Of a DNA stretch of 64,000 nt, positions 1 through 11,007 are shown one piece after another. Both the position numbers and the translations under genes were made by a program. Positions within the stretch are counted from its first letter, which is position 1; each line of letters begins with the position of its first letter. Origin of the DNA: Cryptomeria japonica (taxonomy: Eukaryota > Streptophyta > Pinopsida > Cupressales > Cupressaceae); NCBI RefSeq assembly GCF_030272615.1, contig NC_081409.1:618621255-618685254 (forward strand). The letters are read 5' to 3'. The notes under the pieces are model-generated. The model was not told the DNA's origin. It did not search any database and saw nothing but the letters and a program-made list of their open reading frames with translations.

Positions 1-1069
1 GGTTCCAAGAATTTATGTCTAAGGTTTGTGTAAAAGTTCTTGTCCAGAGTCTTAGGACCAAGGTAGTAAGTCTGATTATTTTGAGCAACATGTAATGCAT
101 TTTGCAGAGAAAATTCTATAATGGGTTTAGTGTCAAGTTTTTTTTTTGTAGGCACTTGAATGATGGAATGTAAAATTTTATATGGGAGAAGTAACATTTA
201 GAATAAATGAAAATATGATTCAGATCTAGCTTCTCTCCATTGTATGATTTTATCAATTTTTGAGTGAAATTAACCAAGGGTTTATTTTATTCAATGCATT
301 GTTGTGATGTATGTGATTTTCTATTTATGCTTTGGCCTAAGGGGTCAATTAAACTGCTTAAATAGAGTTGCAGAATGATAGGGCTTGCACAAGGACTTAG
401 GTAAGTAGTTCTAGATGTGAATCACTGATGAGATACATTGTAAAGCAGTGTTATCTTGAATCTAACAATTGCTAGATAAAATATTGTCATATGCCATCTT
501 ATATTTTCATGGTTTCGAATTTCCCAATGGAATGAGGCACTGATCACGGCTTGCGATTGTGGTTACAATCAGTGTTGTTGTCAAAATCATTAGTTCTTGC
601 TACAATTTTATTTAAAAAATCAGAATATCTTTTACATTTTAAGTATGTATTTGAGCCAAACCATCTCATAACTCCAAATTGGTTGATTTGTCTCCCTCTT
701 TGTTGGGCCTTTTATGATAACTATCTACTGTCATTTGTGTTGTGTTGTGTTATGATTGTTGCTCCAAGTGGTTGAGGATCACTGAGGAATAGTCATCCTT
801 TAGCATTCTCCCTCTTTGTTGAGCCTCTTTGATGAGATAATCTCCTTTATATTGATGCTATTTTATTGTCATTTGCATGTATGATGCAAAACATTGTGAA
901 GGCATTAAGGGATCACCCTCCCTGGTTTTGTAGAGCCCAAAGTGCAGAAGGATCTTATATCCTTGTTAGTTGGTCCAATCTTTGTGATAATTTCCATAAT
1001 TGAAGTTGGTTGCTTCATAGAAATTGGATTGAGTGGATTGGTGGATTTTAAAGCACAAAACCCAATTTG
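1..1069. other. Unassigned AT-rich DNA downstream of the Rep/helicase fossil
   Basis: No convincing gene. This is where the rest of the PIF1-type helicase domain of the adjacent minus-strand pseudogene would lie. I cannot follow helicase motifs on the minus strand below about position 1,070, so the domain is either eroded beyond recognition or replaced. Short open frames here show no family signature. A Helitron 3' end (CTRR preceded by a short hairpin) was not recognised. Confidence 0.4.
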
Positions 1070-4000
1070 GGAACCAATAGAATGTATGGATTGTTGTTGT
1101 CTCTATGTTATAAGAAGTGACACTTGTGGGGGTAAGAACAATCAATAGGCTTTACTTTGTAGAGGTAGAGTCATTTATTGTTACCTAGATGCAATTTATT
1201 AAAAATGATTTGTTGGTATCAGTAGTCCCTTGAATAAGCATTCTTAGAGATGTCATTTGAGAAGGTGCAACATGATTCTGGCTGATAATATCGTGATAAT
1301 TTCTACTTAGGCGCAAGCTACAATTTTTATATGCATGTTGTTGATGATTAGAAGTCAATATCATTGTTTTGTGATTTTGCAATAGATATAAGTTGCATAG
1401 TAATGTTGTACAACTCTACAAAAACATTGACTTCATTCCATATGTGGTTGACATCAAAGTCTCACCTCCCTAACATTTGTAGCTCATCCACTGTAAAATT
1501 TTTTGTTGCACCCATTTCGGATAACAACTCCCATTCATATAGGTCTATGTGATTTTCATGTTGTAGATTATTGTCATCATTGTCATCTCCACTTTCAGAT
1601 GTAGAGTTGTTTCGTATTCTATCAATGTGACAAGGAATATAGTTTGTTTCTTTTAACAACCTCCAATTTATTACTATTTGTTCTTTTGTAATTCGTATGT
1701 CATTTTCTATATTAATGAAAGGTTTGTAGAAGAGGAGTTCACTCCAACAAAATGTTTCAAAAATTTTATCGTCATCATTTGAAGTTTCTATTAAACAAGG
1801 GTGAACATTAACATTTGCTTTTTGTTTCCTCTGTAGCAGTTTCTCCTTTTTGTACTCATGTCTATATGAGTACAGTTGTGTTGATTGTATAAGAGACATT
1901 TTGTTTAATTCAATAGGGTGTTCCATATAAGATTGGATATAAATGGATGCTAGGTTATCTTCATTGTTTGAATTTGTTATACACTAGAAGATTTTTCTCC
2001 CCACATTCAAGTAAACAAATGATTGGCTACAACTGATGAGAGGCAATTTTTGTAACATGTGACATGTTTCTTGTGCTCCGTTGTCACGATCAACAATTAT
2101 GCCCATCATAAATTTTTGATATACCAATAAATCTGTATAGCCAGGGTCACTTGCATTTGTTATTCTTTTTAACATGTCAATATAGCTTTCATATTTTTTT
2201 TTATAATTTGGATGCATATTTAGAAATATATTGCAAAACAACCTTTTTTAAAGTGATAGGCTGACAATCAACATTAGTTGTTCATATTGCAAGCATTTGA
2301 GGGTTGTGAATATAAAGGTGGTCATCATTTCTAGAAAGTTTGTAAGATGTGTTATGGTTATCATCATATGCTAAAGCAGAGTCTTGTTGTTCAGCTCACG
2401 AAGCTTTATAGCGACATTGTGAAGTTATTCCCTTTTTCCTAATGCATGCGTGTTCAAAATATTTTTGTATACCTTTGCAAGGTATTAAGCAATGCTTTAT
2501 AATTTAATATAGGATCGCCAAATAAAATTTGTGTTATTTCAAAAAGGTATGGGCCATAGAAAATGGTTGGTGTGTCCTATTGGTACGATACTCCTCAGAA
2601 TGAGGATTCCAAGCACTAACATATCTTTCAAAAAATGTTTTTGTTGTTTGAACTTCGTCATCATTGTTTCAATTAATGGTGTCCATATTAGGGGCACCTA
2701 GGAGCTAAATGAAACCATGGACATGTGTAGAACCACAATGTTGCCATTCATATAGATATACTGATACTCTTTTTCTTTGAACAACTTTTGTATGATCTCG
2801 TCACAAAAATTTGTGAACCTCTAATGAAGGTACAAAAAAATTATGTGTGGGTTTTGAACAATATTTTCAACAAACTGTTTACTTGAATATTGAAAATTTT
2901 GATGTTTGGTGAGGGGGAACAATTTGTGAAGGTCAGGCCACTTTGTATCAACAAAAATCAATATCAAAAAAAAAAATGGGGGTCCCTACTTGGTGTATCA
3001 TTGCGGTCAAATCTGCACATGCTTTATTCCAATATGCCTGAGTACCACCCAATGACGATCCAAATGTCAAGTGGTCATTAGAGACATTTTCGAGTCATTG
3101 TCAGAGGGCTGCTAAACTTGTTGGTATCTTTTCTTCCAAGTTTGTTCTCATAAACACATTAACATTTTATTGGCTATGGTGTCTCATAATAAGATTGTAG
3201 AGGAAGTAACAAAATCTAACATGTTTTCCAAGACTATTATCATGGTATTTCATTAAATTCAATGCATATTCATGCATGTGGAATTGTTTGTCCCTCGGTT
3301 GGTGTGAAAATGCAGTTCCATTTGGGAACAATGTTGGAAAGGCCATTCTTAGTAAACCTTCTATATTGTATTCATTTATTGAAGATGAGTTTATTTGTGG
3401 GCAATTTGTAGTGTTATGTTCATGAGAATCTAAATGCAATACTTTTTTTATGGTCTCCAATTCTCAAGATGCATTTGGTAGCTTTGGTATTAATTATGAT
3501 GAGCTTTCAAACTCAGATTCATCATTCATATTAGTAGTTGCACTTGTAGAGAAAAAGTATGGTTGCTAGTCAACTTCTTTTAAGCTATGCAACATGTTTG
3601 ATATGTCCATGATAGTATTTAGTAATAGATTTAGAGCATCAATATCAATGGTAACATCATTGTAATATTTGTCCTATTGAATTTTATACACAAGCGTGCA
3701 TCCATAACATGAGCTTGTTTACATAACAATCATAGTTTTGTCCCTATATTTTGGTTCTAAAAACAATGAGCACCTCAAGGTCTTGCAACCTTCATGACAC
3801 ATTTTTAGCAATATTTGAGATATCTTATGAAAAACTTATACTATGACCACTATACTTGTATTGGCCTCCTCTCGCATGAGTAACTTGTAAAACTAGAGAA
3901 ACCCTAGATATGAGCATCTTCTCTAGTTGGGGGAGTCTCATTAGAAAAAGGGGTTGATGCCCAGGGTCCATGCTATTCACCAAATAAAGTCCATGATGGC

Positions 4001-4230
4001 CTTTCCCAACAAAACATATGTCGCATATAATTTGTTGATTGTTTGGCTTTATGCCCATACCAGTATATCTTTCTTTATAGATGGTACATGTTTTGACTTT
4101 TGATAATGTAACTATACATTGGCAAAAAATGCTTCAATATTTCTGAATATTCAATAGAAAACAAGTGATGAGATGTTACGCTATGCATTGTTGCACTTTG
4201 TGATAAAACCTGGTGGCCAATAGTGCTAGT
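1070..4230 (-). pseudogene. Helitron-type Rep/PIF1 helicase pseudogene
   Basis: Fossil of the rolling-circle transposase (HUH Rep nuclease fused to a PIF1/RecD-like helicase) that nicks, unwinds and transfers Helitron DNA. Read on the minus strand the blocks come in family order. First is a degenerate zinc-finger start (CTIYKERYTGMG, then CDICF) near 4,100-4,020. Next are EKMLISRV and RGGQYKY (about 3,900-3,840), AFPTLFPNG with HEYALNL and FLYNLIMRH (3,460-3,167), and AYWNKACADLTAMI with PIFFF (about 3,050-2,950). The HUH-bearing EWQHCGSTHVHGF follows, with HVH codons at 2,714-2,725, then RDNGAQETCHMLQKLPL (about 2,110-2,040) and WSELLFYKPF (about 1,750-1,715). Last are a Walker-A-like GTTDTNKSF (about 1,230-1,200; GxxGTGKS expected) and VLTPTSVTSYNI (about 1,135-1,100). 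Many stops and frameshifts; the Walker-A G is replaced by N, so it is inactive. Assignment to the Helitron helicase-like family is from remembered motifs, not a search. Confidence 0.88.
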
Positions 4231-4604
4231 CAGTGTACACGATTGGGTTTTTTTTTTTTATTGCCATTGTCTTAATGAATTGCTGCATTGGACAAGCAAC
4301 AACTTGACTGATTGTAGGCTAAGTGGTGGATGATAGTTGTTGTGCACTTTGTATAAAGACCATGAAATGAAAATATTTTGTTGGTGGTGGAGTAGAGGTA
4401 GCAATATTTTGAAGGCGTCACTTTTTGGAATCTTCATCTTTGCGTTGGATGTAGTTCATATGATTCTTCTCTTTTCTTTTGACTTTCTTTACATCATATT
4501 CTTCTATGAGAGGCTGCATAGGTGTGTTGCACATGTCTTATAATCAAATTGCATTAGATATAAAATGCAACGAACATAGACATGTCCAAAAGGTTGATTT
4601 TTAT

Positions 4605-4815
4605 TATGTGTATACATATGCATATATATAAATAAATGTGTGCATAAATATATATATTTATGCATATATATATATGTGTGTGCATATATATGTATATATA
4701 TTAATGTACTTCTATATACATTATATACACACATAGACACACATATATAGATATGCACACAATCATACATAAGCACAACAATATACATACACATATGCAA
4801 ACATACATGAATTTC
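4605..4815. repeat. Imperfect TATG/TACA-type microsatellite tract
   Basis: Alternating purine-pyrimidine runs (tatata, tgtgtg, catacata) with frequent interruptions. Open frames across it are low-complexity I/Y/H/C strings and are not genes. Confidence 0.7.
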
Positions 4816-5734
4816 AATATTCAAGGGAATGAATGGGGAAGCATACAAAAATAAAGGTAGAAATTAAAATTTATATATTGTTTTGAACAAATATCCAAGT
4901 GGCGCAGATAAACACAACAATACTTTAGAGCAACACACATATTTTATTAGGCCATTAACATTATAGAAACATAGATATGTGTAAAGAAATGATATATTTC
5001 TTATAAGATTGGAAATTTCAATAGAAACAGGCAAGTGAAAATATAAAATAGCAATTTTTTCTCTGAATAATTTTCAAGCAATGAACATGAAGACCACAAC
5101 ATTTGAAAGTAATGCATATATTCTATCAATAAAGAAACATAGTAGAAACATAGTGGATATGCAGACAACAGTTCTTGTAGAAGAAAAGGAACAAAAAATT
5201 AATGTCACAACCACTTTTTGTTTTATAGAAATATTGAAGGATGACACATAACAACATAAAAGAAATACACATATGTCAAAAGAATTGTAGGGAAAAAGTC
5301 ATAGTAACTCCAACCATAGTCCCAAAAGGAAGGAAACACAAAACTAATCTTGCAATAATGTTTGTTTATACATATGTATAGCTACAAGTGGGGATTTCAC
5401 AATAAGTTTTCTCACAAATCAGTGTTTATCAACAGATGACAAATAAAAAGCACAAGGCACACACATGCACAATTAGTTTACATACAACAAAATGAGATAT
5501 GTGTAATATATGTATAAAATTTGAATTTGAAGAAATATTGTTATCCTATTGCAAATAATCTGAGACACATGAAATGTGTGTTATAAACCTTCTATTTGAT
5601 CTTCAATGCCCATTATAGTGATACCCTACCCAAATAATACCAGATTATAATACTTGAAACAAATCTATCACTTGAAATAACTTCCTCTCAAAACTCTTTG
5701 GAACATGATGAATGTTGAAAGAGATTTTGGTGTA

Positions 5735-5832
5735 TGTATATGTATACATGCACACAACACAAACACACACATACACATATATGTATGTATGTATGTATAT
5801 AAACATACATGCATACATACACACACATAGGA
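5735..5832. repeat. ATGT/ACAC microsatellite tract
   Basis: Consecutive gtatgtatgtat and acacacac runs. Two overlapping minus-strand open frames here are microsatellite artefacts. Confidence 0.75.
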
Positions 5833-6144
5833 ACAAACATATACTCGGATGAATGGTAACAAGGTCAACATGACAACATAGAAACTTGACAATTGCATCA
5901 AAAGGGACAATACATATTTTTAAACAAATCATTGTATATTAGTTAACAATAGATAAACACAACAAAATAAACCTATATCATTAGTTTTCAAGGAAGATTA
6001 AACAAAAATTGCAAACTATATCATAATTAAATTATATACTAAAGTCAAATCTAAGTATGACAACAATCGTGTTTATGGGCTAAATGTAGTTGTCATTTGG
6101 AAATCGGTGATGAGAAGCAACTTTGTCAAGGCATGGAGTTATTT

Positions 6145-6302
6145 GAAGATATGTATGTGTGTGTGACTCTATGTTTGTTTGTGTGCATATTCATGTATAC
6201 ACACATACATAGATACATATATATCTACATACATACACACACACTTACACTTACACACACACATACATATGTATATATACATACATATATTTATAGACAC
6301 AC
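6145..6302. repeat. TGTG/ACAC/CATA microsatellite tract
   Basis: A tgtgtg run passes into acacatacata and then acttacacttacacacacac. Imperfect dinucleotide and tetranucleotide repeat, no coding content. Confidence 0.75.
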
Positions 6303-6798
6303 CAAACTAGGCATAGAGAAAAATATATTGCAGTGAGTGTTAACAAGATGAAAGTAATGACAACAAAGTACAACAATTGGAAAGAAATGGGGAGGTAAAA
6401 ATTTGAACAAAAAATATTAAGAAAGCAACATATAGGTCTACAACATGGATGCAATCACATTTTTCATTTTTGTAGTGGATTTAATTTGAAGAATAATAAA
6501 TGAAAAAGACATAAATGTAAGGACAGTTATTGGGGAAAAAGAATGGAAAGTCAATCATGTTTTCACAGCTAGGAGGGGAAAATAAATTATCATTCAACAT
6601 CATCTGTCCATATATGTGTATATATTTTTAACCAAATTATTTTTAAATAGAAAACAATAATTGAACACAATAAGGCACAAACATATAATTTTTTTTCAAC
6701 TAAAAGTATACAAACATGTCAACTTATAGTTATAGAAAAGTATATACTAAAGTTGAACAAGTATAACAACAATTATCTTAATGCAGTAATTTTAATTC

Positions 6799-8176
6799 TC
6801 ACGTGGAAGTTGATGTTGAACAACAACTCTCTACAGATGTGAAGAATTTGGAGATTTCCAATAGCATATCTTGACAATCAGTTTGGAAGTCAATCAATTT
6901 ATCTTTAATAATTGTCGATTTTCATCTTCTTTCTATGTTGCAAATTTAAGTTCTAAGTGCCAAAGTAAAGAAGAAATTCTCGAAGATAACTGCATTAATG
7001 ACTTCACAGGCAAATTTTTTGGGCTCATTATCATAATGCAACATGTAGAGTTCTTTTACGGGCATTTGCAAAAAATCATTACAAACATCATCAAAAGCAA
7101 TAGCCCACATGGCATCTATGTGGTCTTGGATTTTGAAATGCAATAGATATTTAAATTTACATTCAACTATACATGCTTTCAACATCTAGAGAAAACCACA
7201 AGTTGTCATCATTCTGCAGGCAATTTTTTTTAATTCTTTGCCATTGATCTGCAGCGAGCATGAAAGATAGCAGAAATCATCCAATATAACATACTTCAAA
7301 GTTACTTTAACAATTTCTTCAAAGGGTTGTGTCATAGAAATGGAACAGTCTAAAATAGATGCAACATACATTGTAATGGGCGGTAATTTGTTTTATTTGA
7401 TGCGTGGTTGTGTTAAAGGCACAACAATGCTATCATTTTTTGCTTTAGACTTAAGAGAATTAACTTCAGGTATTGCAGGATCTATGCCAAAACTTGTGTT
7501 TACATTATATTGATGATTTTTCTATTAAAATCACTAACATGGCCATTCATGACAGTGAGGACATCAACCCTCTCAGAATACAACATGCTATTTATTTGTT
7601 CAACCTCGTTATTGAAAGTTAGTCCCCATATATATTTATGGATATATTGGAAGATGAGAAGTCAAAGATATCTATGATCCTACGCACAACTTCAGAGCCA
7701 TCTCTTTATCAGATGGTTGACATTTCACCAATATTGTACACAAGCCCAACAATGTTAACCAAAGTATCAGTGGAAAGGTTTGGAATTTCACTAATTGGCG
7801 TGAAGGAAAATATATTGACCGTCACATAATGGTCATCATTACAATATTTAATTATTGAGTCTTGGTCCAATGTGATTTCCATATGGCTGTTTAACTTATT
7901 ATACTTTGTATTTTCTTCTTTAATTGTCCCTTTTTAAATGGTATGCATGCCACCAATTTCAGTTCTATAATAATGTAACTCTAGAATGTCATTAAAACAA
8001 GCAATTCTAATTTTTATGTTCTCATTTTCTATTACATCAAAGTTGAAAACCTGATTATTGTTGCACTATGTGTTGTACCAATACATCGGTTTCTTGTTTG
8101 TTACTCTGCTTTTGATTGTCCACCTAGACTGGTAAGGATTTAAATCTTTGATATGCATCACATTATAAGCTGGAAT
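6799..8176 (-). pseudogene. RPA70-like single-strand DNA-binding protein pseudogene (Helitron-associated type)
   Basis: Fossil of the large subunit of replication protein A, which coats single-stranded DNA through OB folds. On the minus strand, 8,176-7,860 gives DBD-A: DLNPYQSRWTIKSRVTNK, then FNFDVIENENIKIRIACFND, then KGTIKEENTKYNKLNS. From 7,830 to 7,430 it gives DBD-B: FSFTPISEIPNL, LVNIVGLVYNIGEMS, RVDVLTVMNGHVSDFN, GIDPAIPEVNSLKS. From 7,371 to 6,799 it gives the C-terminal OB fold: LKYVILDDFCYLSC, then KYLLHFKIQDHIDAMWAIAF, then LIDFQTDCQDMLLEISKF and a stop at 6,799-6,801. The zinc-finger cysteines are partly lost. There are several in-frame stops and at least one frameshift. The N-terminal protein-interaction domain is absent, as in RPA copies carried by plant Helitrons. 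It sits upstream of, and in the same orientation as, the Rep/helicase fossil, which supports one Helitron origin (inference). Its 5' side is cut by the LTR at 8,177. Confidence 0.88.
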
Positions 8177-8954
8177 TGTTGGCATTCTACACTCAAATGA
8201 GATTGGTTGATGTTGTCATTGATGGCAACCAACCGGTAACAAGTTGTATAGTTTCGCAAACATCATACACCGACAGGCAGTGGCAGCGACAGGCACATTC
8301 ACCAACATCCAGATTACACCGGCAATGAAGTACACCGGCACTCAGACCGACTTGAGAAAAAGTTTTGTTTATGTGAATTGTATTGTAAATGTAATTAATT
8401 ATTTGTAACTTGACTTGATGTATTGTATAGACTCATATGTGTATGAGATCTAATAGGTCATTTTTGTAATAGAATGGAATAGCATGGAATGGAATAATAT
8501 TATATAGAAGATAGCGAAAGGTTTTGGTTAAGGTATCTAACTGAGCTTAAACTGGTACTAAACCAAGAATTGGAGATGCTATTTTGAGAATTACATTATC
8601 CATATTGTAGTCAATGAGACTCTTTCATTGAGTAGTGCACTCTAGGCTGTTGGCCTTCCTGCATGTGCAAGCCCCTATTTTAAGTAATATTTATTCATAT
8701 TGGCCAGTGAGTAAATATTGTGGGTCACAAATCTCACTGAGGTTTTTCCCACACCGGGTTTCCTTGCCAAAATATCTTGTGTTATGATGTGCATTTATGG
8801 TGCCTCTGTTATTTCTCTTTGCTGCATTATTTCTTGTTTACCGACATATTAATTGGGTTACAAAGTTATAAATAAGTTCAAATATTCTATTAACCGGTTA
8901 GAAATTGATTCACCCCCACTATTAGTGTCTTTGGGACTGTCATTGCATCTAGCA
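8177..8954 (+). repeat. Family-A LTR 1
   Basis: Starts TGTTGGCATTCTACACTC and ends CATCTAGCA, so it has TG...CA termini, and is 778 bp. It is followed after two bases by the PBS. Features shared with the other copies: CATTGATGGCAAC near +40; a cluster of ACCGACA/ACCGGCA words; a TATA-like TATATAG; CCTGCATGTGCAGG; a GTGGGTCACAAATCYCAC block; and a C-run block ending in CAGTGTCTTTGGGACT. As the first LTR of the array it has lost any upstream PPT; it adjoins the RPA fossil directly. Confidence 0.88.
8501..8507 (+). promoter_or_regulatory. Candidate LTR TATA box
   Basis: TATATAG within attatatagaagatagc, conserved at the matching place in the LTRs starting at 11,035, 13,865 and 28,878. Position inside the LTR and conservation suggest the Pol II promoter of the element, with U3 to its left. 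Not tested. Confidence 0.45.
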
Positions 8955-8956
8955 AT

Positions 8957-8969
8957 TGGTATTAGAGCC
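8957..8969 (+). other. Primer-binding site, initiator-Met tRNA type
   Basis: TGGTATTAGAGCC, two bases after the LTR. It differs by one C-to-T change from the plant consensus TGGTATCAGAGCC, which pairs with the 3' end of initiator methionine tRNA. Equivalent sites lie at 11,792, 14,662 and 29,679. Confidence 0.85.
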
Positions 8970-9025
8970 TGGTCCTCTATTTGCAAAACCCTAAAAGCTT
9001 GAGGAAGATTCTGAAACCGATATTG

Positions 9026-9585
9026 ATGGAGAATTTGAGAAAACAGTTGGAAGGAGCTCTTGAGAATTTTGATGCAGAAAAATTGAAGAATAGAGAACTT
9101 GAAGATGATCTGAGGACTACTAAGGAATTCTTAAAGGACTTCAGGAGAACCTGGTTATAGTACAAAACAAGAGGAAGGAACTTCATGAGAAAATGCATAA
9201 ACATGATAATGAAAAAGAAAATCTTAGTGATATTGCAGAAAAGCTAAGACAAGAGAACAATAATATGATGAATGAAATGCAAGATCTAACCATGAGGCTA
9301 TGTATGGATATTGAAGACAGGAAGAAGAACGAAGAAGACTTGACTAGGAGACTTAATGATGGAGGTAACAAAAATCTGAGACATTTTCATGAAATTGATA
9401 TGCTAAAGACAAATCTGATTCACATGCAACATGATAAAGAGGAGCTTATGAGACACATTGGGATATATTCTTTGTTGAAAAAGAAAAGAAAGAGGAAAGG
9501 GAGAGACAGTAAATGGATAAATATTTTGTTAATGTATACCAAAAGGACAAAGGTAAAGGAGAAATTGGTAGTGTACCTGCTATAA
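9026..9585 (+). pseudogene. Family-A unit 1 ORF1: truncated Gag-like coiled-coil protein
   Basis: Start chosen at the conserved ATG that opens MENLRKQLEGALENFD in all copies, about 70 bp after the PBS. The product is charged and helical (EDDLRTTKEF, KLRQENNNM, MQDLTMRLCMDIEDRKKNEE) and matches the N-terminal half of ORF1 of element E (37,582-38,694). A missing base near 9,131 shifts the frame. The zinc-knuckle half is absent because the deletion that created family A joins this frame to ORF2-derived DNA near 9,460. The frame then reads an out-of-frame basic tail (KKKRKRKGR) to a stop at 9,585. It may have been an RNA-packaging or structural remnant (inference). Confidence 0.75.
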
Positions 9586-10844
9586 GGGTAACATATAACC
9601 TTCCCCCTCTAGCACAGGACACCCCACCAATAACTTCAGATACACTGGTACATACAGGCAATCAACCGGATAAGGCAACTGAAGAAGTAACATATGATGA
9701 CACCAACTCAGATTTTGAAATACTTTTCACTATGAATGTAGATACACAATATTTTAACATTGTTGTGGATAAAGAGACTGTAGAGGTTAAGTCAGTTGAT
9801 GCTAAGAATAGTGAGAACTCCAAGTCACCGATACACACTGTTGACTCTCAGAACACTGAGATACCAATAGAGGCTAAGGAAACTAACACTGAGAAATCAT
9901 CAGAAGTAGATGTACACACACAGACAAAGAAACCAACAGAAAATGTAAATAAAGATGAAGCAATTTATGGAAACAAGGAAGAAATAGTGAAGGTAATTGG
10001 GCAAGTATCTATTGAAAGGAAATCTGTTGTGAAACCAAGCACATCCACTGGAGAATTCAGATCCACTAATGTAACATATGTTCTTTTGGATTCAATTAAG
10101 AGGATAACAGATTGCAATGCCTTAGCATTTAAGGCTATTGATGACACATTACCTATTTTGAAGATGATTGCACCAACCTGTAAGATAGATCATATTGATG
10201 ATTCTTTAGCTAAATTGGACACATTGTCCAAATTTATTGCTGAAAATGTTCTAACCATAGATAAGGTAAATGAGGAAACTGTAAAGGAAAGTGTAGATAA
10301 AGAGAAAGGTGAATTCTTTGAGAAAACTATCAAAGACTGTACTGAGCATATGGATTCATTATTACCGACACTTAACTCAACAATTTTAATATATAAGGAG
10401 TTGTATAGAGAAGCTTCCAAACCTCACCACCTGACTAGAGATATTGATGAGGAAATTAAAAAGACACAGAAGGAGATAGATGAAATTGCGGATAATATGA
10501 TAGGTTCTTCGAAACTTACCTCAGTTTTTGAATAGGAAATGGAAGTTTATGAGGAAAAGCTAGAGAAATTTGAGAAAGAGAAAGAAAGTATAAGGTTAAG
10601 GGCCCAAGAACTGAAGAGAAAACTTGGTCCAAGATTGGACAGTCTTATTACTCAGCGGGTTGAGCTATCAAAGGAAACAATTCAAGGAGAATGGTCACTG
10701 GAGCAACAAATGCACTATCTGACCAGCATGATCCAACAAACATAAACTATTCGTTTTGATAGTAACAAATTTATGTAGAACCAGAATATAATTTTGGCGG
10801 ACATCTTTGAAATTCTAAGCAACCGGTTATAGGCTATGAGGTAG
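9513..10844 (+). pseudogene. Family-A unit 1 ORFX (C-terminal part of ORF2)
   Basis: Best-preserved copy of ORFX. It opens MDKYFVNVYQKDKGKG and continues with NLPPLAQDTPP, DFEILFTMNVDT, an acidic T/E/K-rich linker, then VLLDSIKRITDCNALAFKAI, KIDHIDDSLAKLDTLSKFIA and LNSTILIYKELYREA. A TAG at 10,533-10,535 is followed three bases later by an in-frame ATG, and the frame continues with EEKLEKFEKEKESIRL and LDSLITQRVELSKETI. Later TAA/TAG codons replace sense codons present in sister copies. The natural end, ..AMR then TAG, is at 10,842-10,844. It is predicted soluble and helical or coiled-coil. I recognise no known domain. It equals roughly the last 40% of the ORF2 of element E. Confidence 0.72.
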
Positions 10845-10880
10845 CATTTTTGTATTCTTTGATTCTTATTGACATCCTTT

Positions 10881-10902
10881 GCCATTGATGTCAAAGGGGG
10901 AG
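10881..10902 (+). repeat. Second, internal PPT-like motif of unit 1
   Basis: GCCATTGATG followed by TCAAAGGGGGAG, a near-copy of the true PPT region about 130 bp downstream. The same duplicate occurs at 13,712-13,733, degraded near 28,725-28,745, at 42,371-42,390 (element E) and on the minus strand at 44,195-44,216 (element C). A retroelement may use such a tract as an extra plus-strand primer, like a central PPT (inference). Confidence 0.55.
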
Positions 10903-11007
10903 TACTATGGAGAAAAATAAATGCACAACGAAGATCACTTGCTCAGAGAGACCACACTTCTTTTGGATTTCATTATTGGATAACAATTTTGGATTTTTCT
11001 CATGAGT

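Larger units (their letters stand above)
4231..6798. other. AT-rich spacer with microsatellites, no gene seen
   Basis: Lies between the two minus-strand replication-protein fossils. It holds imperfect TATG/CATA and AC/GT dinucleotide tracts and otherwise AT-rich sequence with stops in all frames. If both fossils belong to one Helitron this would be its intergenic or intronic DNA. I see no coding motif in it. Confidence 0.5.

Noticed and set aside
6799-8176. Functional host RPA1 gene
   Set aside because: Multiple in-frame stops, at least one frameshift, lost zinc-finger cysteines and no N-terminal domain.
8957-8969. tRNA-Met gene fragment
   Set aside because: Only the PBS complementary to the tRNA 3' end is present. 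No cloverleaf, A box or B box lies around it.
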